This document shows, one piece after another, positions 42,193-51,161 of a stretch of 51,161 nucleotides of DNA (position 1 is its first letter; each line of letters opens with the position of its first letter). Made by a program: the position numbers and the translations under genes. The notes beneath the pieces are model-generated. The model saw nothing but the letters and a program-made list of their open reading frames with translations. It was not told the origin of the DNA and did no database searches. This stretch comes from Granulicella sp. S190 (GTDB lineage Bacteria > Acidobacteriota > Terriglobia > Terriglobales > Acidobacteriaceae): positions 1 to 51,161 of the forward strand of contig NZ_LMUD01000044.1 of the NCBI RefSeq assembly GCF_009766095.1, in the 5' to 3' direction.

Positions 42193-43797
42193 TTGGCTAC
42201 TTTAATTGCATCACATCCCACCTCGGTAAAGTTTGACCTGGAAAAGTATCGGCATGAGCGACGCCTTGCCGCGGCGCTTGTAACAGGACTGACTTTCTTC
42301 GCGCTACTCATACATGGTTATCATCCATATGCCGAGGATGGCGGTATCTACTTGCCCGAGATCAAAAAGCTGCTCGATCCTGGGCTATATCCGTCTGGTA
42401 CCGGGTTTGTAGTAGGTCACCTTGCATATTCTTTTTTCGCACAACTGATAGCTGGACTAGTTCGCAAGTCTCACCTAAGTCTGGGGTTGGTGTTGCTGCT
42501 GGTTTATCTGGCGAGCATCTGGATGACGCTCTTTGCAGCATGGCTGCTGGCGGCTCGCTGCTATCGATCGCGTGAGGCTAGAAGCGGCGCAGTGACTCTA
42601 CTGGCAGTGTGGCTGACGATACCCATTGCAGGAACCTCCCTGATGTTGATGGATCCTTACGTGACGGCACGTAGTCTTTCAACTCCTTGTGCTCTGTTAG
42701 CCATGGTAGGGATACTGCAGTATCTGTTACCTCGATTTGAGAGTGATGGGGAGACGTGGGAACGACGGCGTGGATTAGTTCTTTGTGGTGGAGCGCTTGT
42801 GGCGGGTGGGACGATGCACCCTCTGATGTCCGCATACGCACTCGGATCTGTTTTGCTACTGATCACGGCTATGTCGTGGATCCGACAGGTGCGAGTATGG
42901 GGGACCATCGGATTGTGCCTGACAGCACTGGTAATATCGGCAATAGTGCAAAGAGCAGCTCCGGCAGAGAGCATTGCCTACAAAATGGTAATGATGACGC
43001 GAAGCTACTGGTTCCTCAGCCAATGGCATTGGTACGAGTGGGCTGGACTCATTGGACCGCTGCTTATTTTGTCGATCGTTGTCACGAAAAGAGCCTACGA
43101 AGATGAGGCTCCACGCGTGGGCCTGGCTCACGTTGCCATAGCGTCAGGCATAACGGCGATGGCCGTCGCGGTCCTTTTTGCGCGAATGGGGGCGCCAGTG
43201 CACCAGGTTGCGAGGTTGCAGCCTCTACGAATCTTTCAACTGGTGTACATAGTAATGATTCTGGCTGCCGGAGCAGCCTTGGGAGAGTGGGCTTTGCGGC
43301 GCCGCGCGTGGCGCTGGATTGCAGCGTTTTCTCTGCTGGCGACAGTAATGTTCCTGGTAAATCGAGAGACGTTTCCTGCTTCCAAGCACCTTGAGCTTCC
43401 GGACGCTCTGTCGTGGGACCGAGCGAGCGGAAATAACTACTGGGAGCAAGCGTTTGTATGGGTTCGAGATAACACCCCAAAGAACGCCATCATCGCACTC
43501 GATGCGTATTACACGGTTAAGGATGGGGAGGACGCACAGAACTTCCGCGCTATTGGCGAGAGGAGTTCTGTACCCGACTCCAAAGATGGTGGAACCGCAA
43601 CCAACCGACCTGCATTGGCGGAGGCTTGGGCACAGGGAATGGCGCTGCAGACAGGAATCGACAAAAGGTCCGATCCCACGCGCTTTACTGCGTTGAAATC
43701 CGTTGGTGCAACATGGGTAATTCTGGAGCGTGGTGCATCGGTTGGGTTCGGCTGCGTTTATGAGAATAAAACTGTAAAGGTATGCCGCCTGCCCTGA
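42193..43797 (+). CDS. polytopic membrane protein of unknown function
   Basis: This 534-residue protein starts at a TTG preceded by AGGAG (42178-42182). It has about ten to eleven hydrophobic segments and a first external loop with YHPYAEDGGIYLPEIKKLLD, whose acidic motif resembles that of membrane glycosyltransferases of the ArnT/PMT type. A soluble C-terminal part of about 100 residues contains FVWVRDNTPKNAIIALDAYY and ends WVILERGASVGFGCVYENKT. No catalytic residues can be assigned with confidence. A role in envelope polysaccharide is suggested only by proximity to the cellulose operon. Confidence 0.75.
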   Translation: MATLIASHPTSVKFDLEKYRHERRLAAALVTGLTFFALLIHGYHPYAEDGGIYLPEIKKLLDPGLYPSGTGFVVGHLAYSFFAQLIAGLVRKSHLSLGLVLLLVYLASIWMTLFAAWLLAARCYRSREARSGAVTLLAVWLTIPIAGTSLMLMDPYVTARSLSTPCALLAMVGILQYLLPRFESDGETWERRRGLVLCGGALVAGGTMHPLMSAYALGSVLLLITAMSWIRQVRVWGTIGLCLTALVISAIVQRAAPAESIAYKMVMMTRSYWFLSQWHWYEWAGLIGPLLILSIVVTKRAYEDEAPRVGLAHVAIASGITAMAVAVLFARMGAPVHQVARLQPLRIFQLVYIVMILAAGAALGEWALRRRAWRWIAAFSLLATVMFLVNRETFPASKHLELPDALSWDRASGNNYWEQAFVWVRDNTPKNAIIALDAYYTVKDGEDAQNFRAIGERSSVPDSKDGGTATNRPALAEAWAQGMALQTGIDKRSDPTRFTALKSVGATWVILERGASVGFGCVYENKTVKVCRLP

Positions 43798-43862
43798 AAA
43801 GAAAGCCAAGCGGCAGCAAGTCTTAAGCTTCTTCTAAAAGTTAGTCTCCCTCGGTTCCGGTC

Positions 43863-46800
43863 CTAATTGCTTCCCTGTAAACGGGCGCGGGCGCGTCGGC
43901 GCAATGCCGATCGAAGGATGACGGAGAGAAGAAAACAGGAGACCAGGGTGGAGATCACCATCAGCCATTGGTAGTCCGAAAAAAGCATGTTGAGCTGAAG
44001 CCACAGCGAAAGTGATCCCACCCTGTAAACATCGTTGCCTATGCGATAAGAGGAAAAGCGGGAGCCATGCAGAACGCTGACCGACTGAGAGATGTCCGAG
44101 GACTGAGACGTCTGGAGGAAGGCAGAGATAAAGTTAGAAATGACGCTTTTCTCACGAAGGGTAATCACGACGACGGACTGTTTTGATCCACTGGGCCACT
44201 CGACACCTTCGATGAGCGCATCAGGAATGCTGCCAGCAATCTCGAGTTGGCCGGACTGGACCCGGTCTGCGCTGCGTACCTTCCACCAGGCATGCTGCAG
44301 TTGCGCAAAGAAGTCCTGGGTGTCCTGGATATGGAGACCACTGCCATCGACACTGACAGGTAGCGATGGATTAAGCCGGTTGATCGCAGCTTGATCGTCA
44401 ACTGTACCAAGAACGAGGTAGTCTTTGTGAATCTCGGGCTTCATTCCATCCGCATTAATGACGGAGACGTTGAGAACGGGATAGCCGGTCTGAGCGCTGA
44501 AGTGACCCATCAGAGTAAGGAACATCTCGATCTCCTCACCGCTCGGAACATTGGGTAATACCACTGCTGTGTCGGAGAGATCGGCTTTGCGCGTAAAAGG
44601 GTAGCCGGCGTTGGCAAAGATCTCTAAATTTGGCAGAACAGCTAAGTGAGGAATGCCCTTGAGGTCAAGAAAGGAGTCTTTCAGGATCGAGCCTTGCAAA
44701 TTAGAAGGTGCTGCACCAGGGCAATCATCCTTTTTTGCAAGCTGAAAGAGAAATCGCAGCAGGATTGAGTTCGAGAAGGGCCGCAGATCTGAGACTGGAA
44801 ATGGAATAATGCGCGCAGGTGCTGGTTTATCGCTATGCGATAACGGAGACGAATTGACATAAGAATCATTCAGGTAGACCTGAAGAGAGCTTTCGTCCGA
44901 GAGAGGGATACCGTTGTAGCGATACTCAAGGTGGAAACCAAGATTCTGCCGCGCGCCGTAGAAAAGATCAGGAGGCAATCGCATGGAGATGGCAACCGGG
45001 TCGGAGCCATTCGTCTGAAGGTTACTTGTCTGAACAAGGTCACCGATAGGGATGTTCTTATCCGTTCTGAGCCAACGCGGTGCGTCGTCGGCTTCGCGGG
45101 GAGCAGGAGTTGTCAAGCTTGGGATACGAATCCGGTCTCCAAGGAACAAATCGCGCTGAAGCACAAGCGCCAAGGCCGCATTGAGAACGTCGCCATCCGT
45201 CTCTCCCGTGAGGATAAGAACCTTTGAGTAAGGATCCGAAGGATTCGGCCGCATGACAATGGTGGGCCCAGCAATAGAGTTAATCTGGAGCGAGGCAGGC
45301 AGAACGGCGCCACTCTGGCTGAAGACAACGACGTTGCCCTTGGGGATGGCGCCGATTGTGACCGGGAAGCGAACAGGGTGTGAGTCGGTGAGAACGCCGA
45401 ACCATGAGGCTACTACTGCGGCAGCCTGTAGGATTTTGGGTGAGGGCTGGCTCAAAAAAACTATCGGAATGACTGGCCGGAGATTCACCATGGAGTCATA
45501 GAATGGCGCGGGGAGGAGCTTGAGATCATCCCGCAAATGGGTAAGGTTTCCTGCAAATTCGATAGTCGAGTTGTTGTCGATGTGGGCCCAAAGAGTAGAG
45601 TGCGTTGGGTCTTCGCACTGCGAGGCGTAGTGTCCGACAAACTCAAAAGTAAGTCTGTTATCGCGTGCCAGAGTATCGACTGGAAGAACTACGGTTGATT
45701 CAAGGAGGTCGCTGTTTTGATTCGAGACAATATTGCCTTGTGATGCGTTCGGTTGAACTGTGTCCGAGGTTTTGCTCTCAACAGCAAGAGTTGCGAACAA
45801 GGTACCGTTAAGGCTGACCTTGAGATGGCTGACTGATGGAATCAAGCCGGGAGAAAAATGGTAACGAAGGTGTATTGTCGCCGTCTTTACTGTTTGGTTC
45901 TGTGGCAACGAGAAGTGGATCGTGTTGAAGTCATCCATGCCCTGCATCACAATGGTTTGGCGAACTCCGAGTTCTGAAAGCGAGACGGTGTTATCGAAAG
46001 TACTGGGTGCAGCCGGAGCCTCCTGTAACGTTAAACTATTGCTGGGGAGCAACTTCGTCTGCGGCGCTGGCTTGATCGGCGCCGTCTTTTGACCAACTCC
46101 TGCAGCTTTGGTTTCTTCAGGAGTCGAGGCTTGAGCCAATAGGAGAGAAGAACTCAAAAGGAGGGCCAACCCAAGAAGCGGAACGACGCTGGGGGAAAGC
46201 TTTCCTTTCGGCGAGCGTTCCCTCACCCCTGTCCCAAGTCGAAATGTCTGAACAAGACCATGAGCAGAGAGCTGGATGATGCGGCCAAGACTGGCCAATG
46301 GCTTATCTGCTTCGTGGGCTTCTCCCCATCCTAACCAGGTGTCAGCACGGGAGTAGAGGACCATGGTGAGGGCTTCCTCTTCTCGAAGAGTCAGCGGATC
46401 GAATCGCACGCGGAGTACATTGCCGTCAATGCCTACGAGTGTTGCTGGCAAGGTAGCGTTGCCGTCGAGAACCGGCAGCGTTAGCTTAACCGCTTCGCCA
46501 GTGCGGGCAGAGAAGGCTCGCTCGATGCGGATCATGAGGCCACCGCTGGACATGTCGCTGGTGACGCCACGAACGATCATCCCATTAGCGAGTTGCACGT
46601 CGGCCGGAACAGACATCGGAAGACGCACGGACTGACGCCGCTGACGGCTCTCCCAGGCAACGGAGGTGGCAACGCCAAGAATCACCATGTTGAAGCATGC
46701 CCACAGCAGGTTCATCAGAATAGTGCCAGGATGGCTGCCGTCGTAGAGGTCCGCAATGAAATGAAGAGGCGAGGGCGTCCCGGCTCCGGGAAACTGAAAG

Positions 46801-48404
46801 AACCGGGGGACGGCACAGAAGATGCCTAGAGCGTTAATCGCTATCAGGAAGAGGAAAGGTTGGGCAACACGGGAGTCGAAGAATCTTCGTGTTACTACAC
46901 CGCCCTTGGCAGTCACATCGAAGCTGCCAGCCTTCGGAGCGATAACAGCGAACAACGTGGGAAGAAGGATATAGGGTGCAAGGACTGTCTCATAAATCTG
47001 ATTCCAGAAAGAGTGTCGATGTTGACCTTGGATGCGAGAGTTGGCGATGTTCGCAAGAACTAGATGCGGGAGCGCATAGGCGAAGATAAGTACCCAGTAG
47101 CCGGGTAGGTTGACGTGTCCAAAAATGAGATAGACGAGCGGCGCAGTAAGAAAGATAAGACGCGGCAGAGCGTAAAGAAAATGCGTCATCGCATTGAAGT
47201 AACAGAGCCGCTGTGCCGCGCTGAGTCCCCGGATGAAGAGCGGGTTGTCGATGCGCAGGATCTGGACCATCCCGCGAGCCCAGCGGATACGCTGTCGAAT
47301 GTGGCCGCTTAGACGTTCGGTCGCAAGACCTGCTGCCTGTGGAATGTTAATGTACGCTGTGTTCCAACCCTTTGACTGCATGCGAAGTGAAGTGTGTGCA
47401 TCTTCGGTTACGGTCTCAGTCGCAATGCCGCCGATCTCGTCCAGCGCGGAGCGGCGGAGAATCGCGCAGGATCCGCAAAAGAACGTCGCGTTCCAGAAGT
47501 CGTTACCATCCTGAACAATCCCGTTGAAGAGCTCTCCCTCGTTAGGGATTGTGCGGAACTGGTCAAGATTCCGCTCGAAGGGATCAGGAGAATAAAAGTG
47601 GTGCGGGGTCTGCAGCATGCCGAGCTTTTTGTCGCGTAAAAACCAGCCCATGGTGACCTGCAGAAAGCTTCGCGTGGGGACATGATCACAGTCGAAGATA
47701 GCGACATAGGGAGCCTCAAGATGTGCGAGAGCGTGATTAATGTTGCCAGCCTTCGCGTGTTTGTTGTCATCTCGCGTCATATAGCCGATGCAGGCTTCTT
47801 CCGCGAACTGACGAAACTCTTCACGCTTACCGTCGTCAAGGAGATAAACATTAAGTCGGGCAGCCGGCCAGTCGATGTTCATCGCCGCAAGTGCCGTGTA
47901 CTTGACTACATTAAGCGGCTCGTTATATGTGGGGATAAGTAGATCGATCGCCGGCCATTGGCTCACTTGGTCAGGCAGCGAGACAGGGGTGCGTCGCAGC
48001 GGCCAGAGCGTTTGCAGATAACCGAGAAAGAGAACGACGAAGGCGTAGATCTCGGCGAAGAGCAGAAGACAGATAAAGAAGCCGTCTAGGAAACTCCAGG
48101 TCGAACCCGGATCCATGAAGAATTTGAGTGTGGTAGAAACTCTCCAAAAGCCGTAGCGAAAAGTGGAAAACATCGAGGCCAGCATCAAAGTCAACGTAAC
48201 GAGGTAGGAACCGGAACTACGGTCCATCCAAATGACCAGCGCGATGGTAAGGATGCCCAGAACGATCTGCTGGGGCCACGTGAGTTCCAGAATGCCGGTG
48301 AACGCTAGTAAAAATACCCCACAGAAAAGGATGAGAAAACGAAGAGCTTTGTAGAAGAGTGCATTACCTGACTGTACCTGTTCAAAGAGAGGCGACGACC
48401 TCAT
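43863..48404 (-). CDS. bcsAB: BcsA-BcsB fusion cellulose synthase
   Basis: Both core subunits of bacterial cellulose synthase are in one 1513-residue chain. Residues about 1-720 are BcsA: membrane helices, the GT2 domain with DDGKREEF (190-197), FDCDHVPT (238-244), TEDAHTSL (333-340) and QRIRWARG (371-378), further helices and a c-di-GMP-binding PilZ domain with RQRRQSVR (587-594) and DMSSGG (617-622). After a short helix acting as an internal signal or membrane segment (VVPLLGLALLLSSSLLLAQA), the rest is BcsB: periplasmic carbohydrate-binding and flavodoxin-like domains and a C-terminal membrane anchor (LMVISTLVSCFLLSVILRSA). The ATG at 48404 overlaps the upstream stop by ATGA. Cellulose synthesis is activated by c-di-GMP. 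Confidence 0.95.
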   Translation of the reverse strand: MRSSPLFEQVQSGNALFYKALRFLILFCGVFLLAFTGILELTWPQQIVLGILTIALVIWMDRSSGSYLVTLTLMLASMFSTFRYGFWRVSTTLKFFMDPGSTWSFLDGFFICLLLFAEIYAFVVLFLGYLQTLWPLRRTPVSLPDQVSQWPAIDLLIPTYNEPLNVVKYTALAAMNIDWPAARLNVYLLDDGKREEFRQFAEEACIGYMTRDDNKHAKAGNINHALAHLEAPYVAIFDCDHVPTRSFLQVTMGWFLRDKKLGMLQTPHHFYSPDPFERNLDQFRTIPNEGELFNGIVQDGNDFWNATFFCGSCAILRRSALDEIGGIATETVTEDAHTSLRMQSKGWNTAYINIPQAAGLATERLSGHIRQRIRWARGMVQILRIDNPLFIRGLSAAQRLCYFNAMTHFLYALPRLIFLTAPLVYLIFGHVNLPGYWVLIFAYALPHLVLANIANSRIQGQHRHSFWNQIYETVLAPYILLPTLFAVIAPKAGSFDVTAKGGVVTRRFFDSRVAQPFLFLIAINALGIFCAVPRFFQFPGAGTPSPLHFIADLYDGSHPGTILMNLLWACFNMVILGVATSVAWESRQRRQSVRLPMSVPADVQLANGMIVRGVTSDMSSGGLMIRIERAFSARTGEAVKLTLPVLDGNATLPATLVGIDGNVLRVRFDPLTLREEEALTMVLYSRADTWLGWGEAHEADKPLASLGRIIQLSAHGLVQTFRLGTGVRERSPKGKLSPSVVPLLGLALLLSSSLLLAQASTPEETKAAGVGQKTAPIKPAPQTKLLPSNSLTLQEAPAAPSTFDNTVSLSELGVRQTIVMQGMDDFNTIHFSLPQNQTVKTATIHLRYHFSPGLIPSVSHLKVSLNGTLFATLAVESKTSDTVQPNASQGNIVSNQNSDLLESTVVLPVDTLARDNRLTFEFVGHYASQCEDPTHSTLWAHIDNNSTIEFAGNLTHLRDDLKLLPAPFYDSMVNLRPVIPIVFLSQPSPKILQAAAVVASWFGVLTDSHPVRFPVTIGAIPKGNVVVFSQSGAVLPASLQINSIAGPTIVMRPNPSDPYSKVLILTGETDGDVLNAALALVLQRDLFLGDRIRIPSLTTPAPREADDAPRWLRTDKNIPIGDLVQTSNLQTNGSDPVAISMRLPPDLFYGARQNLGFHLEYRYNGIPLSDESSLQVYLNDSYVNSSPLSHSDKPAPARIIPFPVSDLRPFSNSILLRFLFQLAKKDDCPGAAPSNLQGSILKDSFLDLKGIPHLAVLPNLEIFANAGYPFTRKADLSDTAVVLPNVPSGEEIEMFLTLMGHFSAQTGYPVLNVSVINADGMKPEIHKDYLVLGTVDDQAAINRLNPSLPVSVDGSGLHIQDTQDFFAQLQHAWWKVRSADRVQSGQLEIAGSIPDALIEGVEWPSGSKQSVVVITLREKSVISNFISAFLQTSQSSDISQSVSVLHGSRFSSYRIGNDVYRVGSLSLWLQLNMLFSDYQWLMVISTLVSCFLLSVILRSALRRRARARLQGSN

Positions 48405-50806
48405 CGCTCGCTCCAGCGAACGTTGCGGAAGCCTGCAGTAGCTGGTGCAGCGACGGTGCGAAGCCATGTGGCGAGGTTAAGGTAGTCTTCGGCGACAGGT
48501 GCATCTGGCGCATAGTCCACTACGGTCATGCCTTCTGCCAAAGCTTCGCTTACGGACTGCGCTCGACGAATGACAAAGGGAAGGAGGCGATCTCCTAACT
48601 GCCGACGCATGACCTCGCGAACGTCGAGGTGCAGCGGCAACGAAGTATCGAACTGATTAAGCACGTAGAAAGGTTGAAGAGGACGCCCATCGCCATCATT
48701 GACACCGCTGAAGAACTTCTCAACGGTCTGCAAGCTGATGACGGAGTTCATGTCCGGTGCGACAGGAACGAGAATTGTCGGGCTCATCCGCGACATGCGA
48801 CTAACAATCCAACTTGAACCTACGGTGAGATCGAGGAGAATCCGATGCGCTCCGCGGCCATTGCTGATGATCTCTTCCGCAAGAAGTTCCTGTGCCTCAT
48901 CAGCTGTCTGCTTCTGGTCTACATCGTAACTGACCAGGTAGATCGGCGCGTCGGTGCTTCCGCTAGGAGGAGAAAATGTCCGGACAGTGCCATGACGCAG
49001 TTCACTGGCACCAAAGTAGAACGGCAGAAGACCGTGCGAAGTAGTATCGGTGAGCAGAACCTTCTCTCCCATCGAGGAGAGTGCCCGTCCAACCGTTGCG
49101 ACGAGACTGGTTTTACCGACTCCACCTGCGAGAGAGAAGACGGCAAGGACCGGTGTACGAGTCTCTTTCTGACGTACTGGTGCTGCCTCTGGCTGATCAT
49201 GCCCGGGGTGCTCAAAAACTCCTTTAAGGGCATACCAGCGAGCAGCAACACGCTCCCTGGAGTGCTGGAGGGTATCGGCCACGGACGATTGGGAAGCCGA
49301 AGAAGGCGAAACAAGAGACTTAGCGGCGGTGGGTTGAACCGGTGCAGCATACAGCCACGCTGGACCAGCCGGATCTGACTGGAAGGCAGGTCGCGCAGAG
49401 GCCAGCGGAGCAGGCTCAGGCGAAGACTCCCCAGAGTTACGGAGAGAGAGATCAGGGGGGGGATGCGGCTGTTGATAATCGAAGTCGTCCTGCGCACGCC
49501 GGCCACGAGTGGAATCGGAGGGTACCAACGCCTGTGAGAACGGAGAGACAGGCCTCGAAGAAGTAGAAGAGGCGTGTGGCGTAGAGCGAAAGGTTCCCGA
49601 CAGCCTGGGAGGAGTAGGCATTGCTGGGGAAATACTCGCCGAAGAGTCCCGAATGGGATCGAGTGGCAAATCACTACTAACGCCAGAGCGATCTTTCGCG
49701 AAGGGGACTCGAGACTCTGGATTTGTTGCAGAGCTTGCGAGCAATGAATCTTTCGGTGGCATCCGGGATTCAGCATGCGGATACGGGTCGGTGCGACGCT
49801 GACCCAATAAGGAAGTCCCATCGCTAGCGCTGGAAAACGAACGCGGCAACGCTGCGGACTGTTCGGAGGCCGGCTTCATTTCAGGGGGTGCGACAGTTCC
49901 AGGCACGGCACGGTTCTGGGGTGAACTCAAATGTCTGGTTGAATCAGAGGTAGTGTACTCGGCTTGAGAGTCATCAGGGCCGCGGTAAATCTGACGGACG
50001 CCTGATGCATCGTCGGGCCGGTATCCTTGCGGACGGCGCGGTGTCATATTTTTTTGGACGAAGACACGCCGCTCAGGCTCTATGGAAGAAGGTGGAGCGG
50101 ATTCTTTATGATCACTGCTCAAGGGCGGTTCCTGGGATGAAATGATCGGCTGCCGAGGGTCGGTCTCAAAATTAGAGCGCAAGATCGGCTCTGAAGGTGT
50201 CAGCACACGTGCCTGAGAATTAGAATTATAAGGGTCAGAGATTTGGCCGGGTAGCTCCGACCCAGAACGTTGATCGTTGACAGTTCTGCGGCGGATCTCT
50301 GAGTCGGCATACCTGGCAGCCTGTCTTTGAGCGGAGGCATGGGCTTCTGCAATCTCACGCTCTTCCCGTCGGGCAGCAGCTTCGGCAACCGCGGCAGCCT
50401 CGGCCCGGCGGGCAGCTTCGACCCGTTCAGCAGCAGCCGTGCGAGCGGCTTCATCAGCATCGCGTAGTGCACGTCTTCGTACGGATTCGGACTCTTCAGA
50501 CATATGGTTTAGAGCAGCCTTCGATGCGTGGCGAGCCGCAGCCTCTGCGGATAGAGCAGCGTCTTCCGCCTCGGCCTGCGCCAGCAAAGCTTGCTCCTTG
50601 ACCTGCTCTGCGGCGCGATGCCGAAGTTGTGCACGATACTCGCGACGCGACGCGGAAAAATCGCGATACTTCGCGCCGTGAAGATTTGCCCAAGAGTAAA
50701 GTACAGCAACATCTTCAGGGGTTTCGTCTGCTGAAAGATCCTCAATTTTGTCGGTGATCTTACCTGTACCGCGAGAGTCCATAGCTCTTGGTCCTAAGTA
50801 TTCCAT
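48401..50806 (-). CDS. bcsQ: BcsR-like plus BcsQ (ParA/MinD-type) fusion with long coiled linker
   Basis: The 801-residue protein is translated just ahead of BcsAB. Residues about 29-68 (EDVAVLYSWANLHGAKYRDF onwards) resemble BcsR: an acidic start, a helix, a YxDhS element and a basic helix. A long Ala/Glu/Arg-rich helix (about 68-170) and a disordered Pro/Ser-rich region follow to about residue 540. The C-terminal 255 residues are a BcsQ ATPase: VLAVFSLAGGVGKTSLVATV around 550-570, then ILLDLTVGSSWI and PTILVPVAPDMNSVI. The deviant Walker A motif lacks the usual signature lysine and reads AGGVGKT, and E. coli BcsQ is also atypical here. BcsR and BcsQ form a membrane-associated complex that regulates the synthase. 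The start ATG has a modest GAAG-type ribosome binding site. Confidence 0.85.
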   Translation of the reverse strand: MEYLGPRAMDSRGTGKITDKIEDLSADETPEDVAVLYSWANLHGAKYRDFSASRREYRAQLRHRAAEQVKEQALLAQAEAEDAALSAEAAARHASKAALNHMSEESESVRRRALRDADEAARTAAAERVEAARRAEAAAVAEAAARREEREIAEAHASAQRQAARYADSEIRRRTVNDQRSGSELPGQISDPYNSNSQARVLTPSEPILRSNFETDPRQPIISSQEPPLSSDHKESAPPSSIEPERRVFVQKNMTPRRPQGYRPDDASGVRQIYRGPDDSQAEYTTSDSTRHLSSPQNRAVPGTVAPPEMKPASEQSAALPRSFSSASDGTSLLGQRRTDPYPHAESRMPPKDSLLASSATNPESRVPFAKDRSGVSSDLPLDPIRDSSASISPAMPTPPRLSGTFRSTPHASSTSSRPVSPFSQALVPSDSTRGRRAQDDFDYQQPHPPPDLSLRNSGESSPEPAPLASARPAFQSDPAGPAWLYAAPVQPTAAKSLVSPSSASQSSVADTLQHSRERVAARWYALKGVFEHPGHDQPEAAPVRQKETRTPVLAVFSLAGGVGKTSLVATVGRALSSMGEKVLLTDTTSHGLLPFYFGASELRHGTVRTFSPPSGSTDAPIYLVSYDVDQKQTADEAQELLAEEIISNGRGAHRILLDLTVGSSWIVSRMSRMSPTILVPVAPDMNSVISLQTVEKFFSGVNDGDGRPLQPFYVLNQFDTSLPLHLDVREVMRRQLGDRLLPFVIRRAQSVSEALAEGMTVVDYAPDAPVAEDYLNLATWLRTVAAPATAGFRNVRWSER

Positions 50807-51131
50807 CGTGCTACTTCTTTTTAGTTTGAACTGCGCCGGTTCGCTGCCAGCTCAAAAAGACCATTGCACCTGTTCCTATGCAATAACCTGAGGCTACTGT
50901 GGGTGCCACTTCAAGTCAATGAAACCGTCGTGCGACTTAAGTGTAAGAATTCAATGGGACGCAGCTTCGCGATCATAGGTCAATCCAAGAGGAGCGCATC
51001 GCGGTTCCACTCAAGATGAGATGCTGTTCTGGATGACGACGCGCGATGGTCAGTGAAGGTAACAGCTTGCGCTGGCATGGTTTGAAGGCTATTGGTCATC
51101 GCCTAAATGTGCTAACTTGGTATTGTGGTCT
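50807..51131. other. intergenic region before the tRNA
   Basis: I see no gene, repeat or strong hairpin here. It must hold the promoter of the cellulose operon (minus strand) and that of the tRNA (plus strand), but neither can be placed with confidence. Confidence 0.4.
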
Positions 51132-51161
51132 GAGAGCGTAGCTCAGTTGGTAGAGCATCGC
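51132..51161 (+). tRNA. tRNA gene, 5' part only
   Basis: The sequence GAGAGCG (acceptor stem 5' strand), TA, then the D arm GCTCAGTTGGTAGAGC and the first bases of the anticodon stem (ATCGC) are present. The window ends before the anticodon, so the amino acid cannot be assigned. Confidence 0.85.

Noticed and set aside
1..51161. CRISPR array, insertion sequence, prophage or integrative element
   Set aside because: I saw no regularly spaced repeats, transposase or integrase motifs; the right-edge tRNA is cut off, so an attachment site there cannot be judged.

Overview
The window looks like a chromosomal segment of a soil acidobacterium of the class Terriglobia (Granulicella/Edaphobacter/Terriglobus type). 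This rests on the very long Oar-like TonB-dependent receptor with an N-terminal carboxypeptidase-regulatory-like domain next to plant-polysaccharide hydrolases, the secretin with a C-terminal cohesin domain, the acidobacterial-style cellulose synthase fusion and moderate GC. No species can be named from sequence alone. I see no rRNA, CRISPR array, intact transposase or phage gene; one tRNA begins at the right edge.

Layout. 1-1250 is a degenerate-looking left flank ending in a TPR protein that has lost its N terminus. 1375-11245 is a polysaccharide-utilisation locus: a LacI regulator, two perfect copies of the palindrome GATATCGATATC, an Oar-like receptor, a GH28 polygalacturonase-like enzyme and a large GH5/GH42-like enzyme, pointing to pectin-type polymers. 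11323-14414 holds an M24 peptidase, a DipZ-like CcdA-thioredoxin fusion split by a frameshift in a run of seven T, and a free-methionine-sulfoxide-reductase-like GAF protein. 14437-18668 is a small C1/nitrogen module: NAD-formate dehydrogenase, cyanase and a CHY zinc-finger protein in a row, with a LysR regulator and a divergent Rieske oxygenase. 18727-26618 is an aerobic cobalamin (corrin ring) operon, cobG-cobH-cobIJ-cobL-cobE-cobM-cobK-cobF, behind a sigma70-type promoter and a cobalamin riboswitch.

26635-29776 carries a secreted GH42 beta-galactosidase and a TAT-exported sugar isomerase-like protein, a second carbohydrate patch. 29884-31040 encodes an SPFH protein and a 60-residue membrane partner. 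31290-36053 is an envelope/secretion operon: secretin-cohesin fusion, two pseudopilin-like proteins with overlapping ends, and a secreted M48 protease. 36405-40745 is housekeeping (smpB, pepA, argS). 40866-43797 has a YbhN-like membrane protein, a possible 50-residue membrane peptide and a polytopic membrane protein. 43863-50806 is a two-gene cellulose synthesis operon in which a BcsR-like segment plus BcsQ form one protein and BcsA plus BcsB form another. A partial tRNA closes the window.

Most unusual items: the double fusion in the cellulose operon, the secretin-cohesin fusion with its pseudopilins, the formate dehydrogenase-cyanase-CHY operon, the T7 frameshift in dipZ, and the paired LacI-type operators. 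Family calls come from motif reading, not database searches.
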